A DNA stretch of 64,000 bases from Comamonas phosphati (GCF_014637085.1 NZ_BMEU01000022.1:1-64000), one strand, 5' to 3'. Positions 36,644-46,292 are shown, counted from the stretch's first letter. A program made the numbers and translations. The notes: a model not told the origin generated them from the sequence alone.

Positions 36644-37183
36644 ATGGCTGACGACAAGGCCTCTTCGGACCCGCTCCATCCCTGGCGGCAGGCATCCACG
36701 CTGGACGACATGTTCCTCTACCACCTGGCCCGCCTCATGGGCTCGGCCGGTAGCATGGTGGTGCGCCTGTGCGAAGGCGGCTTCGGCATCACGCGCCGCG
36801 AATGGCGCATGGTCGGCCTGCTGGCCGACGTAGGCCCCATGCGCCCCTCCGAGCTGGCCGAGCAGGCCCAGCTGGACCGGACCCGCACCTCGCGCGCAAT
36901 CTCCGCCCTGGTGGCCAAGGGCCTGGTGAGCAAGCACAGCCTGGCCGGTGATGCGCGCCAGGCGCTGCTGCAGCTCACGCCCTCGGGCCGGACGCTGCAT
37001 GCCAAGCTGTTCCCCCAGGTCCAGGCCATCAACCGGGAACTGCTGCGCGACGTGACGCAGCAGGAACTGGAAGTCGTGTCCCGCGCCTTCGCCCGCATCC
37101 GCGAGCGCGCCGCCGCCATGCAGCAGCAGGGCAGCATCCCCAAGGCTCCGCGCAACCGCACGAGGAGCAGCGGCAAGCCCTGA
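36644..37183 (+). CDS. MarR family transcriptional regulator
   Basis: This 179-residue protein has a winged-helix domain in the middle: ITRREWRMVGLLADVGPMRP, SELAEQAQLDRTRTSRAISA (recognition helix) and KGLVSKHSLAGDARQALLQL (wing). The C-terminal helix for dimerisation runs ELEVVSRAFARIRERAAAMQ, followed by a basic tail RNRTRSSGKP. MarR dimers usually repress and are released by small aromatic or related ligands. It is divergent from the Bug-Bug-sulfatase unit with a perfect palindrome between them. Confidence 0.92.
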   Translation: MADDKASSDPLHPWRQASTLDDMFLYHLARLMGSAGSMVVRLCEGGFGITRREWRMVGLLADVGPMRPSELAEQAQLDRTRTSRAISALVAKGLVSKHSLAGDARQALLQLTPSGRTLHAKLFPQVQAINRELLRDVTQQELEVVSRAFARIRERAAAMQQQGSIPKAPRNRTRSSGKP

Positions 37184-37261
37184 AAAGCCCTATTGCCCGC
37201 GGGCCGCACGCATGCCTAAGCTGGGCGCCACCCGTACATGCCCGATATGCAAAGGGAGCCC

Positions 37262-38827
37262 ATGAGTCTTGCGCTGATCCAGAGTCGTTCCCTGCTGGGG
37301 CTGGAGTCCCCAGGCGTCACCGTGGAAGTCCACCTGGCCAACGGCCTGCCCTCCTTCACACTCGTGGGCCTGGCCGATGTGGAGGTCAAGGAGGCGCGCG
37401 AACGCGTGCGTGCCGCCATTCTCAACGCGGGACTGGAATTTCCCAACAACAAGCGCATCACCGTCAACCTCGCGCCGGCCGACCTGCCCAAGGATTCCGG
37501 GCGCTTCGACTTGCCCATCGCGCTGGGCATTCTGGCGGCCAGCGGACAGATCGACGGCCAGCGCCTGCAGGACTACGAGTTTGCCGGCGAGCTGTCGCTG
37601 ACCGGCGCCCTGCGCCCCGTGCGCGGTGCGCTGGCCACGGCGCTGGCCCTGCAGCGCCAGCAGCAGGCCGCGGCCCTGGTTCTCCCCCCTGGCAGCGCCC
37701 AGGAAGCGGCCTTTGCGCCTTCGGCGCGGGTGTTCTGCGCCCACCATCTGCTCGATGTGGTGGCGCAGTTTGTCCCCCATGCCCCGGCGGATGCCCCGGC
37801 AGGGCCGGCGGCGGCACAGGAGCAGCCCGACTGCGGTGCATCGGGCTGGCACCGCGTGGCGGCGGCCCCTGCCGCACCGATGACGGATGGCCCGGATCTG
37901 CGCGAGGTGCGCGGCCAGGCCCAGGCCAAGCGAGCTCTCGAGATCGCGGCCGCCGGAGCGCATGGAGTGCTGATGGTCGGCCCGCCAGGCTCGGGCAAGT
38001 CCATGCTCGCCCAGCGCTTTGCCGGCCTGCTGCCGCCCATGACGGACAGCGAAGCGCTGGAAACCGCCGCCATAGCCAGCCTCGGCGGCCGCTTCAGCCC
38101 CGAGCGCTGGCGCCAGCGCCCGTTTGCCGGGCCGCACCATACGGCCAGCCCGGTGGCCCTGGTGGGAGGAGGCTCGCCGCCTCGGCCCGGAGAAATCTCT
38201 CAGGCCCACCACGGAGTGCTCTTTCTTGACGAATTGCCCGAATTCGCGCGCGCCGCCCTTGAAGCGTTGAGGGAGCCACTGGAAACCGGCCACATCACCA
38301 TTGCCCGGGCAGCACAGCGTGCGGAATTTCCGGCACGCTTTCAGCTGGTGGCCGCGATGAACCCCTGCCCCTGCGGCTACTGGGGATCGCGCGTGCGCGC
38401 CTGCCGCTGCACGCCCGACCAGGTGGCCCGCTACCAGTCGCGCATCAGCGGACCGCTGCTCGACCGCATCGACCTGCATGTCGAAGTTTCGGCCCTGCCC
38501 GCCCAGGAGCTGCTCGAAGCCCCCGGCGGCGAAACCAGCAGCGCGGTGCGCTCGCGCGTGGCCCGGGCCAGAAGCACCGCCATGCAGCGCCAGGGCGTGC
38601 CCAACCATCTGCTGCAGGGCGCACAGCTCGATGCGCATCTGCAGCTGCAGCCCGAGGCCCTGCAGTTCGCCCACAAGGCTGCGGCCAAGCTGGGCTGGTC
38701 GGCGCGCGCCACGCACCGCACGCTCAAGGTCGCCCGCACCATTGCCGATCTCGCCGGCAGCGCCGCGATTGCACCGGAGCACGTGGCCGAAGCCATGCAG
38801 TACCGCCGTGCGCTCATGCAGGCATAG
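37262..38827 (+). CDS. comM: ComM/YifB family AAA+ ATPase (Mg-chelatase-like)
   Basis: This 521-residue protein starts at 37262 (MSLALIQSRSLLGLESPGV), supported by AAAGGGAG. The N-terminal ChlI-like domain has LPSFTLVGLADVEVKEARER and NKRITVNLAPADLPKDSGRF. The ATPase has Walker A MVGPPGSGKSMLAQR, HHGVLFLDELPEF (Walker B), LVAAMNPCPCGYWG and the Cys-rich CRCTPDQVARYQ, and SGPLLDRIDLHVEV. ComM is a hexameric branch-migration helicase active in natural transformation. The gene ends 14 bp inside the convergent lysR gene. It stands alone as a housekeeping gene in an accessory region. Confidence 0.92.
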   Translation: MSLALIQSRSLLGLESPGVTVEVHLANGLPSFTLVGLADVEVKEARERVRAAILNAGLEFPNNKRITVNLAPADLPKDSGRFDLPIALGILAASGQIDGQRLQDYEFAGELSLTGALRPVRGALATALALQRQQQAAALVLPPGSAQEAAFAPSARVFCAHHLLDVVAQFVPHAPADAPAGPAAAQEQPDCGASGWHRVAAAPAAPMTDGPDLREVRGQAQAKRALEIAAAGAHGVLMVGPPGSGKSMLAQRFAGLLPPMTDSEALETAAIASLGGRFSPERWRQRPFAGPHHTASPVALVGGGSPPRPGEISQAHHGVLFLDELPEFARAALEALREPLETGHITIARAAQRAEFPARFQLVAAMNPCPCGYWGSRVRACRCTPDQVARYQSRISGPLLDRIDLHVEVSALPAQELLEAPGGETSSAVRSRVARARSTAMQRQGVPNHLLQGAQLDAHLQLQPEALQFAHKAAAKLGWSARATHRTLKVARTIADLAGSAAIAPEHVAEAMQYRRALMQA

Positions 38828-39782
38828 CTTCGGCCTGCTCCCGAGCCCCAAGCGCAGGCGCCGCGGAACGGCTGTCCACCTGCCGGATGCCCGGCGCACG
38901 AATGCCCAGCAGCTGTGCGAAGGCCCGCAAGACCGGCGACCAGCCCGCGACGGAGCCGGTGACAAAGCAGGTGTCCACCCAGGCGATCTGGTCGGCCAGC
39001 TCGGGCGGCAGCGCAATCCAGTGCACGCCAAAGCGCTGCTGCTGCGCCTCCACCAGCGCGCGCGGCAGCAGCGCATAGCCCATGCCGGCGGCCACGCAGC
39101 CGAGAATGGTATCCAGCATGCCCAGCTCCATGATGCGCACCGCCGTCACGCCCTGCGAAGCCATGAGCAGCTCCACGCGCTGGCGGTAGCTGCAGCCCTG
39201 GCGGAAGGCCAGGAACGCCGACGCGCAGAACTCCCGGCCCGAGGGAAAGCGCGTGAGCGGCTGGCCGCCGACCAGCACCAGCTCTTCGCGGAACACGGGC
39301 CACGACTGCAGCCCGGACTGCGGGGCCGCACCGTTGACGAAAGCGCAATCGATGCGCCCGGCCGTCAGTTCCTCCAGCAGGGTTGCCGTGGGTTGGGCCT
39401 CCAGCTCCAGATCGATGCCGGGGTGCTGCCGGCGCAACCGGGCCAGCAATGCCGGCAGGCGCAGCGCGGCCGTGGTTTCCATGGCGCCTATGCGCAAGGC
39501 GCCCGTGGCCTGGGCCGCGCCCGATGCGCCAAGATCCTGCAGCTGGGCCAGAGCCAGGTCGTGAGTCTTGAGCATATGCCTGGCATGCACCAGCAGCATG
39601 CGCCCCGCCGGCGTGGGGTAGACGGGGCTGGCCCGCTCGAGCAGCTGGGCACCCGTCTCTTCCTCGAGCTTCTTGATATGCGCCGTGACATTGGACTGGA
39701 CCGTGTGCAGCAGCTGGGCCGCAGCGCCAAAGCTGCCGGTGTCGCAGACGGCTTCCAACATGCGCAGGGACTTGAGTTGCAT
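38814..39782 (-). CDS. LysR family transcriptional regulator (1)
   Basis: This 322-residue protein has the LysR N-terminal HTH (about residues 1-60: MQLKSLRMLEAVCDTGSFGA, TVQSNVTAHIKKLEEETGAQ, LLERASPVYPTPAGR). A periplasmic-binding-like effector domain starts near residue 92 (ALRIGAMETTAAL). It is divergent from the MFS and nitronate-monooxygenase-like pair at 39870-42186, which it probably controls. A T-N11-A palindrome TACCA-ATC-TGGTA lies five bases before its start. Its 3' end overlaps the end of comM. Confidence 0.92.
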   Translation of the reverse strand: MQLKSLRMLEAVCDTGSFGAAAQLLHTVQSNVTAHIKKLEEETGAQLLERASPVYPTPAGRMLLVHARHMLKTHDLALAQLQDLGASGAAQATGALRIGAMETTAALRLPALLARLRRQHPGIDLELEAQPTATLLEELTAGRIDCAFVNGAAPQSGLQSWPVFREELVLVGGQPLTRFPSGREFCASAFLAFRQGCSYRQRVELLMASQGVTAVRIMELGMLDTILGCVAAGMGYALLPRALVEAQQQRFGVHWIALPPELADQIAWVDTCFVTGSVAGWSPVLRAFAQLLGIRAPGIRQVDSRSAAPALGAREQAEAMPA

Positions 39783-39786
39783 GGCT

Positions 39787-39799
39787 TACCAATCTGGTA
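39787..39799. promoter_or_regulatory. LysR-type box (T-N11-A)
   Basis: TACCAATCTGGTA is a perfect 5-3-5 palindrome of the T-N11-A form. It lies just before the lysR start and 71 bp before the divergent MFS gene, a normal recognition position for autoregulation and target activation. Confidence 0.6.
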
Positions 39800-39869
39800 T
39801 TGAGATTTTCGACATCATTTTGAATCATTGGACATGATTCCCCCAAGCCGCTAACCTGCCGCTCTGACA

Positions 39870-41102
39870 GTGTTTTCAGGCACGCGCCAACCCATCGTGA
39901 TCCAACGCAACGAACTACCCCTGCTGCTGACCGGCTTCATGGCCACGCTGGCCGGCGTGGGCCTGGCCCGCTTCGGCTATACGGCCCTGATGCCCCAGAT
40001 GGTGCAGGCAGGCTGGTTCAGCGGCGAGCAGGTGGCCTATCTGGGCGCCGCCAATCTGCTGGGTTATCTGGCCGGCGCCCTGGCCGCCGCGCGGCTGGCG
40101 GAGCGCCTGGGCATGCTGCGGACGCTGGCCTGGAGCTGGGCCGCCACGGCGCTGAGCTTTGCGGCCTGCGCCCGGCCCGACTTCATGGGCCCGGGCCTGA
40201 ACATGAACATGGCCTGGTTCTTTCTCTGGCGCTGCCTCTCGGGCATGACGGGCGCCGTGCTGATGGTGCTGGGCCCGTCGATGGCCATGGCGGCCGCACC
40301 CGTGCAGCGCCGCGCCGTGCTCGGGCCGCTGATGTTCTGCGGCATCGGTTTCGGCGCGCTGCTCTCGGCCACGCTGGTTCCGGGGTTCGCGCAGATCAGC
40401 CTCACGGCCGTGTGGTGCGCCATGGCGCTGTGCAGCGCACTGGCCTGGTGGACAGGCTTGGCGCAGGCCAGGCGCATCGGCTCACCCAGCCCTGCAACAG
40501 CGCTCCGCTCCAGCGGCCAGGCGCCCGGTGCCGTCTGGAGCGCAGCCGTGGTCCTGGTCATGCTGGCCTATATGTGCGATGCCTTCGGCTTTGTGCCGCA
40601 CACCGTGTTCTGGGTCGATTACCTGGCGCGGGAGCAGCAGCTGGGCACGGCCTATGCGTCCATGCAATGGGCCTTCTTCGGTGTGGGCGCCATCGTGGGG
40701 CCGCTGGCCGCGGCCTTCTGCGCCACGCGCTTCGGCTGGTGGCGCACGACCACGGGGGCCTACGCCGTCAAGACCCTGGCCATTGCCATGCCCCTGTTCT
40801 GGGCCAGCTTCGCGGGCCATGCCACCTCCTCGTTCCTGGTCGGCGCGCTTTCGCCGGGCATGGCGGCCATCACCTCGGGCTATCTGATGCAGCTCATCGG
40901 GCCGCAGCAGCACAAGCGCATATGGGGCTATGCCACGGCCGCCTTTGCCCTCATGCAGGCCACCTCGGGCTATTTCATGGCCTGGATGTATGCCAACCTG
41001 GGCGCCTACCGGCCGCTGTTCGCCATTGCCGGCAGCGCCTTGCTGCTGGGCACCCTCATGATCGCCACCAGCCGCGCCAGGCCGCAGGCAGCAACCGCTT
41101 GA
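39870..41102 (+). CDS. YbfB/YjiJ family MFS transporter
   Basis: This 12-segment permease is 410 residues long if it starts at GTG 39870, or nine residues shorter from GTG 39897 ([20 protein letters not shown]). Neither has a strong Shine-Dalgarno; the second fits the family better. Characteristic parts are [52 protein letters not shown] and [20 protein letters not shown]. The substrate is unknown. It is 10 bp before a nitronate-monooxygenase-like gene and divergent from a LysR gene, so it may import or export the substrate or product of that enzyme. Confidence 0.85.
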   Translation: MFSGTRQPIVIQRNELPLLLTGFMATLAGVGLARFGYTALMPQMVQAGWFSGEQVAYLGAANLLGYLAGALAAARLAERLGMLRTLAWSWAATALSFAACARPDFMGPGLNMNMAWFFLWRCLSGMTGAVLMVLGPSMAMAAAPVQRRAVLGPLMFCGIGFGALLSATLVPGFAQISLTAVWCAMALCSALAWWTGLAQARRIGSPSPATALRSSGQAPGAVWSAAVVLVMLAYMCDAFGFVPHTVFWVDYLAREQQLGTAYASMQWAFFGVGAIVGPLAAAFCATRFGWWRTTTGAYAVKTLAIAMPLFWASFAGHATSSFLVGALSPGMAAITSGYLMQLIGPQQHKRIWGYATAAFALMQATSGYFMAWMYANLGAYRPLFAIAGSALLLGTLMIATSRARPQAATA

Positions 41103-41112
41103 AAGGAATCCC

Positions 41113-42186
41113 ATGAACACCAACCCCGCCCACACCCAATGGATGGCCCGCCTGGGCATGCAGCATCCCATCGTCCAGGCCCCCATGGCCGGCACTTCCA
41201 CGCCCCAGCTGGCGGCGGCCGTCAGCAACGCGGGCGGCCTGGGTTCGGTCGGCATAGGCGCCTATGGCGCGGAGCAGGCCGAGCAGCATATCGCGCAGAC
41301 CCATGCGCTGGCCCGACGCGCCTTCAACGTGAACCTGTTCTGCCACCAGACCGCCGCGGCCGACGCCCAGCGCGAAGCAGCATGGCTGGCCCATCTGGCG
41401 CCGGAGTTCGAGCGCTTCGGCGCCATGCCCCCGGCGGCGCTGCGCAGCATCTATACGAGCGCCGTCGGCAACGCGCCGCTGCAAGCCATGCTGCTGCGCC
41501 AGCGCCCGCAGGTGGTGAGCTTTCATTTCGGCCTGCCGGAAGCGGCATTCATCGCGGCCCTGCGCGGGGCCGGCATCACCACGCTGGCCTGCGCCACCTC
41601 GCTCGAAGAAGCACGGCAGATCGAGCAGGCCGGCGTGGACGTGGTCGTGGCCCAAGGCATGGAGGCCGGCGGCCACCGCGGCTGTTTCGACCCCGAACAG
41701 GACCGGCTGCTGAGCACCTTGGCCCTGGTGCAGATTCTGGTGCGCCAGACACGCCTGCCCGTGGTGGCCGCAGGCGGCATCATGGACGGCACCGCCATCG
41801 CCTCTGCGCTGCAGTTGGGCGCCTGCGCCGTACAGATGGGCACGGCCTTCATCCTGTGCCCAGAGTCCGCGGCCAGCCCCGCCTACCGGGCCGAGCTGCA
41901 GAGCGACAAGGCCTACGACACCGGCATCACCGCCGCCATCTCGGGCCGCCCCGCGCGCGGCATGGTCAACCGCCTGCACCTGCTGGGCCGCGACTACGGG
42001 CCGGCACTGCCCGGCTACCCCATGGTCTATGACGCCGGCAAGGCCTTGCACCAGGCCGCGGCGGCCCAAGGCAGCAGCGACTACGCGGCCCACTGGGCCG
42101 GCCAGGGCGCGCCGCTGGCCCGGGCCATGCCGGCCGCCGACCTGGTGGCAACACTGGCGCGCGAACTGGCGCAGGCCGCGGCCTAG
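41113..42186 (+). CDS. Nitronate monooxygenase family FMN protein
   Basis: This 357-residue TIM-barrel flavoprotein has the 2-nitropropane dioxygenase/NMO pattern: [63 protein letters not shown] (phosphate-binding, with the His region) and [20 protein letters not shown]. Members oxidise alkyl nitronates with O2, or act as NADH:quinone reductases. The length matches class I NMO (about 350-360). AAAGGAAT precedes the ATG. It lies 10 bp behind the MFS gene and both follow a divergent LysR gene. Confidence 0.87.
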   Translation: MNTNPAHTQWMARLGMQHPIVQAPMAGTSTPQLAAAVSNAGGLGSVGIGAYGAEQAEQHIAQTHALARRAFNVNLFCHQTAAADAQREAAWLAHLAPEFERFGAMPPAALRSIYTSAVGNAPLQAMLLRQRPQVVSFHFGLPEAAFIAALRGAGITTLACATSLEEARQIEQAGVDVVVAQGMEAGGHRGCFDPEQDRLLSTLALVQILVRQTRLPVVAAGGIMDGTAIASALQLGACAVQMGTAFILCPESAASPAYRAELQSDKAYDTGITAAISGRPARGMVNRLHLLGRDYGPALPGYPMVYDAGKALHQAAAAQGSSDYAAHWAGQGAPLARAMPAADLVATLARELAQAAA

Positions 42187-42217
42187 GTTCGGCCGCTTAC
42201 CCGTTCACTTATCCGCT

Positions 42218-43528
42218 CTACAGCACGCCCTTGCCGCGCAACTGCTGCAGGCGTTCCGCATCCAGCCCCAGCCGCTCGGCCAGCACCTCGTCCGTGTGCT
42301 GGCCCAGTGCCGGCGGCGCATGGCGCAGGGTGACGGGCGTGTCGGACAAACGCAGCGGGCTGGCCGTGGTGACCACGCGGTTGATGATCTCGCCCGCCGG
42401 CGGCTGGCCGCCGGGGTAGCGCTGCTGCTCCACGCGCAGGCCGCGCGCGCGTACCTGCGCATCGTCGAAAGCCTGGCCGATGTGGTTGATGGGGCCGCAG
42501 GGCACGGCCTTGTCCTCGAGCAGCTTGATCCATGCTGCCGTGGGGCGCGTGCGCGTCAGCGCGGCCATCATGGGGATCAGCGTGTCGCGATGGATGACGC
42601 GGCCGGCGTTCAGGGTGAAGCGCTCGTCGCCGGCCCAGTCCACGCCCGCCGCCTCGCAAAAGCGCGCGAACTGGCCGTCGTTGCCGATGGCCAGCAGCAT
42701 GTTGCCGTCCTGCGTGGGGAAGTCCTGGTAGGGCACGACGCTGGGATGGGTGTTGCCCTGGCGTTTGGGGATGTTGCCGGCGTTGAGAAAGCCCGCTCCC
42801 TGGTTGGCCAGCACGGCCATGGCCACGTCCAGCAGCGCCATGTCGATATGCTGGCCCCGGCCCGTGCTGTGGCGCGCCTCGAGCGCACCGAGGATGGCCG
42901 TGGTGGCGTACATGCCGGTGAACAGGTCGATCACGGCCACGCCCACGCGCATGGGACCGCCGCCAGGCTCGCCGTCGGCGTGGCCGGTGACGCTCATCAG
43001 CCCGCTCATGGCCTGGACCAGCAGATCGTAGCCGGCGCGCGGGGCATACGGCCCGGTATGGCCGAAGCCGGTGACGGAGCAGTAGATCAGGCGCGGATTC
43101 AGCGCGCTCAGGGATGCATAGTCCAGCCCGTAGCGCTTGAGCCCGCCGGTCTTGAAGTTCTCCACCACCACATCGCTTTGCATGGCCAGCTCGCGGATCA
43201 GCCGCTGACCCTCGGGCGTGGCCATGTCCACGGTGACCGAGCGCTTGTTGCGGTTGCAGGCCGCGAAGTAGCAGGCGTTGTCCGTCGGCTGGCCGTCGGC
43301 ATCGGGGAAGAAGGGCGGACCCCAGTGGCGCGTGTCGTCGCCCTCGCCGGGCTTTTCGATCTTGATGACGTCGGCCCCCATGTCGGCCAGGTTCTGGGTG
43401 CACCACGGGCCGGCCAGCACACGCGAAAGATCAAGCACGCGCAGGTGACCGAGCGGCCCCTTGCGTTGCGGGTCCGCGCCGTGCGCGGCAGGGGAGGCAG
43501 AGGTCGTGGCGTGGTCGCTGGCAGTCAT
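42218..43528 (-). CDS. CaiB/BaiF family CoA transferase
   Basis: This 436-residue class III CoA transferase moves CoA between carboxylic acids. Motifs are LRVLDLSRVLAGPWCTQNLA, GADVIKIEKPGEGDDTRHWG, FAACNRNKRSVTVDM, DVVVENFKTGGLKRYGLDY, LIYCSVTGFGHTGPYAPRAG and GYDLLVQAMSGLMSVTG with the catalytic Asp. The N-terminal 25 residues look unstructured. It is divergent from a LysR gene at 43654 with a perfect GC hairpin between. It may activate a carboxylic acid that is then handled by the acyl-CoA dehydrogenase and thiolase-like genes 2-4 kb downstream. Confidence 0.93.
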   Translation of the reverse strand: MTASDHATTSASPAAHGADPQRKGPLGHLRVLDLSRVLAGPWCTQNLADMGADVIKIEKPGEGDDTRHWGPPFFPDADGQPTDNACYFAACNRNKRSVTVDMATPEGQRLIRELAMQSDVVVENFKTGGLKRYGLDYASLSALNPRLIYCSVTGFGHTGPYAPRAGYDLLVQAMSGLMSVTGHADGEPGGGPMRVGVAVIDLFTGMYATTAILGALEARHSTGRGQHIDMALLDVAMAVLANQGAGFLNAGNIPKRQGNTHPSVVPYQDFPTQDGNMLLAIGNDGQFARFCEAAGVDWAGDERFTLNAGRVIHRDTLIPMMAALTRTRPTAAWIKLLEDKAVPCGPINHIGQAFDDAQVRARGLRVEQQRYPGGQPPAGEIINRVVTTASPLRLSDTPVTLRHAPPALGQHTDEVLAERLGLDAERLQQLRGKGVL

Positions 43529-43555
43529 GTGGTCTCTCGGTGGTTCGCGTCGGAG

Positions 43556-43574
43556 GGCCCGCGCTTCGCGGGCC
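43556..43574. promoter_or_regulatory. Perfect GC hairpin in CoA transferase-lysR intergenic region
   Basis: GGCCCGCG-CTT-CGCGGGCC is a perfect 8-bp inverted repeat, 28 bp before the CoA transferase start and 80 bp before lysR. Without a T tract it is not a terminator; it could be an operator. No clear T-N11-A LysR box is seen nearby. Confidence 0.45.
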
Positions 43575-43653
43575 AGGCTGCCATGCTAGGGCGGCAGCGC
43601 ACGCGGCGGCTTCGCTTTTTCTGAAGGCGGCGTTTGTGCCTGACAATGCATGC

Positions 43654-44568
43654 ATGGCCATGCATTTCGATCTTGTAGACCTGCGCCTGATGGTGCACAT
43701 CGCCGACGCCAACAGCATGACGCGTGGCGCCGAACTATCCTTCATCTCCTTGCCCGCGGCCAGCACGCGCATCAAGAACCTCGAGGAGAGCATAGGCACC
43801 AAGCTGCTGTACCGCACCAGCCAGGGCGTGACGCTGACCCCGCCGGGCCAGGCCTTCGTGACCCATGCGCGCATGGTGCTGGGCCAGATCGAGCATCTGC
43901 GCGGCGACATGCAGGAGTACGTGCGCGGCATCAAGGGCCATGTGCGCGTGTTTGCCAACACCACGGCGTCGGGCGAGTTCCTGCCGCCCGTGCTGCGCCA
44001 CTTCCTGCGCTCGAACCCCGACGTGAACATCGATCTGCGCGAGCGCCTGTCGCACGACATCGTGCGCGCGGTGACCGAGGGACAGACCGATATCGGCATC
44101 GTCGCCGGCCTGGTGCGCACCGAAAACCTGGAGACCCTGCCCTACCACCGCGACCGGCTGGTGGTGGTGGTGCCGCGCGGCCATGCGCTTGACGGTCAGA
44201 TGCAGATCGACTTCGCCGACACGCTGGAACTCGACTACGTGGGCCTGCACGAATCGAGCGCCATCCATGCCTTCCTGCGCCAGGCCAGCGACCAGCTGCA
44301 CCGCCCGATCAAGCAGCGCATCCAGGTGGGCAACTTCGAGACCGCCTGCCGCATGATCGAGGCCGGCGTGGGCGTGGGCGTGCTGCCCGAGTCGGCCGCC
44401 AGCCGCCATGCGCAGGCCATGGACATCGCCATCGTGCCGCTGTCGGATGCCTGGTCGGTGCGCGAGATGCAGATCTGCGTGCGCAACCTGGAGGCCCTGC
44501 CCAGCTTCGCGCAGGAACTGGTGCAGCTGCTGGTGGCCGACGCGCAGGGGCGGCTGCAACTGGAGTGA
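43654..44568 (+). CDS. LysR family transcriptional regulator (2)
   Basis: This protein of 304 residues (start 43654, or 43660 from a second in-frame ATG) has the LysR HTH, FDLVDLRLMVHIADANSMTR, FISLPAASTRIKNLEESIGT and KLLYRTSQGVTLTPPGQAF. The effector domain starts about residue 90 (GHVRVFANTTASGEFLP) and has RLSHDIVRAVTEGQTDIGIV and MIEAGVGVGVLPE. It is divergent from the CaiB-type CoA transferase, its likely target, and convergent with the thioesterase gene. Confidence 0.92.
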   Translation: MAMHFDLVDLRLMVHIADANSMTRGAELSFISLPAASTRIKNLEESIGTKLLYRTSQGVTLTPPGQAFVTHARMVLGQIEHLRGDMQEYVRGIKGHVRVFANTTASGEFLPPVLRHFLRSNPDVNIDLRERLSHDIVRAVTEGQTDIGIVAGLVRTENLETLPYHRDRLVVVVPRGHALDGQMQIDFADTLELDYVGLHESSAIHAFLRQASDQLHRPIKQRIQVGNFETACRMIEAGVGVGVLPESAASRHAQAMDIAIVPLSDAWSVREMQICVRNLEALPSFAQELVQLLVADAQGRLQLE

Positions 44569-44650
44569 GCCTGCAGCGCCTCTTCGGGGGGCGCATAGCG
44601 GATTTACACGAAAACCGGCCGCCGGCCCTTACCGCTCAAGCGCTGACAGC

Positions 44651-45073
44651 TCACTCTTTTGATGCCAGTGTGGTCGGCGCCAGCCAGTACTTGAAGGTTC
44701 CGTGCGCGGTCGCCACCAGCTGGCCATCCTCGTCCAGCAACTGGGCCGCGCAGCTGCACAGGCTGCGCGTGGCATGCACGACCCAGCCCTCGGCCAGCAG
44801 CGCACCGCGCCCCGGGCGGTGAAAGCGGCTGCTCATCTCCACCGTGACCGCGGTCTGCGATGGCGCCCCGGGCAGCTCGCCGGCTGCGCGCGACATCACG
44901 GAGTCCAGCAAGGCCATGATCACCCCGCCGTGCGCAGCCGGCAGCTGGTTGAGCAGCTCCTCGCGCAGGTGCGGCAGGCGCACATGCACCTTGCCCGGCG
45001 GCGCCGGCACCTGCACGGCGCCGATCAGGCGCATGAAGGCGCTGCGGTCCGCCGGCGGCGGCATCCCGCTCAT
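44651..45073 (-). CDS. PaaI-type hotdog-fold thioesterase
   Basis: This protein of 140 residues has the hotdog fold of PaaI/YbgC-like acyl-CoA thioesterases: LLNQLPAAHGGVIMALLDSV (active-site His-Gly-Gly region), TAVTVEMSSRFHRPGRGALL and VHATRSLCSCAAQLLDEDGQ followed by LVATAHGTFKY. It hydrolyses acyl-CoA, probably to rescue or recycle CoA. The start at 45073 overlaps the acyl-CoA dehydrogenase stop (ATGA), so the two are translationally coupled. A longer open frame upstream is antisense noise within the dehydrogenase. Confidence 0.87.
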   Translation of the reverse strand: MSGMPPPADRSAFMRLIGAVQVPAPPGKVHVRLPHLREELLNQLPAAHGGVIMALLDSVMSRAAGELPGAPSQTAVTVEMSSRFHRPGRGALLAEGWVVHATRSLCSCAAQLLDEDGQLVATAHGTFKYWLAPTTLASKE

Positions 45074-46227
45074 GCGCCCCGCGCCTCGCGCACCATGTTG
45101 CGCGCGATGATGATCTGCTGGATCTGCGTCGTGCCCTCGTACAGGCGGAACAGGCGCACGTCGCGGTAAAAGCGCTCGATGCCGTACTCGGCCATATAGC
45201 CGGCGCCACCCAGGATCTGCACCGCGCGGTCGGCCACGCGGCCGCACATCTCGGTGGCGAACATCTTGGCGCAGGAGGCCTCGGTGGAGACGTTGTGGCC
45301 GTCGTCGCGGCGCCGCGCGGCGTCCAGCGTCATGCACTCGGCCGCGTAGAGCTCGGCCTGGCTGTCGGCCAGCATGGCCTGCACCAGCTGGAAGTCGCAG
45401 ATCGCCTGGCCGAACTGCTTACGCTCCAGCGCGTACTGCAGCGCGTCACGCAGGATGCGCCGGGCCACGCCCACGGCCACTGCGGCGATGTGGATGCGGC
45501 CTTTCTCCAGCACCTTCATGGCGGTCTTGAAGCCGCGGCCCTCCTGCAGGCCGATGAGGTTGGCGGCCGGCACCCTGACGTTGTCGAAGATCACGTCGCA
45601 GGTGTGGGCGCCGCGCTGGCCCATCTTCTTGTCGTATTTGCCGAAGCTGATGCCGGGGGTCTTGGCATCCACGATGAACGAGGACACGCCGCCCGCCCCC
45701 TTGTCGGCCGGGTTGGTGCGCGCCATCAGCGTGAACATGCCCGCGTGCGGCGCGTTGGTGATGAAGCGCTTGGTGCCGTTGACCACGTAATGGTCGCCGT
45801 CGCGGATGGCCGTGGTGCGCAGCGAGGCCGCGTCGGAGCCGGCCTCGGGCTCGGTCAGCGCGAACGAGGCGATGACCTCGCCCGTGGCCAGCCGGGGCAG
45901 CCACTGGGCCTGCTGCTCGGGCGTGCCGTCCATCAGAATGCCCTGCGAGCCTATGCCCACGGTGGTGCCGATGATGGAGCGGAAGGCCGGCGCGGTCTGG
46001 CACAGCTCCAGCAGCACGCGGCATTCCTCCTCCATGGTCAGCTCCAGGCCGCCGAACTTCTCGGGGATGGTCATGCCGAACAGGCCCAGTTCGCGCATCT
46101 CCTGCACGATGGTTTCGGGAATCTCGTCGGTCTCGGCCACCTGGTTCTCGGCGGGAACCAGGCGCTCGCGCACGAAGCGGCGCACGCTGTCGAGCAGGGC
46201 TTCCAAAATTTCTGGGTCGCGGATCAT
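45070..46227 (-). CDS. Acyl-CoA dehydrogenase
   Basis: This 385-residue FAD enzyme introduces an alpha-beta double bond into acyl-CoA. Family marks are FALTEPEAGSDAASLRTTA, VNGTKRFITNAPHAGMFTLM, GMTIPEKFGGLELTMEEEC, KMGQRGAHTCDVIFDNVRVP, RKQFGQAICDFQLVQAMLAD and ILGGAGYMAEYGIERFYRD with RLYEGTTQIQQIIIAR at the end. Substrate chain length or branching cannot be read. It is coupled to the thioesterase and lies 163 bp behind the thiolase-like gene in the same direction. Confidence 0.94.
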   Translation of the reverse strand: MIRDPEILEALLDSVRRFVRERLVPAENQVAETDEIPETIVQEMRELGLFGMTIPEKFGGLELTMEEECRVLLELCQTAPAFRSIIGTTVGIGSQGILMDGTPEQQAQWLPRLATGEVIASFALTEPEAGSDAASLRTTAIRDGDHYVVNGTKRFITNAPHAGMFTLMARTNPADKGAGGVSSFIVDAKTPGISFGKYDKKMGQRGAHTCDVIFDNVRVPAANLIGLQEGRGFKTAMKVLEKGRIHIAAVAVGVARRILRDALQYALERKQFGQAICDFQLVQAMLADSQAELYAAECMTLDAARRRDDGHNVSTEASCAKMFATEMCGRVADRAVQILGGAGYMAEYGIERFYRDVRLFRLYEGTTQIQQIIIARNMVREARGA

Positions 46228-46292
46228 GCGAGGTATCTCCTTATTTGTCAGTTATCCATTGGACCAAGCACCCGCCTGTGGCGAATGCACCC

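Noticed and set aside
44569-44650. GC-rich inverted stretch GGCCGGCGGCCGG behind the thioesterase gene as a terminator
   Set aside because: The stem is only about four base pairs with a short T run on the minus strand, which is too weak to call.
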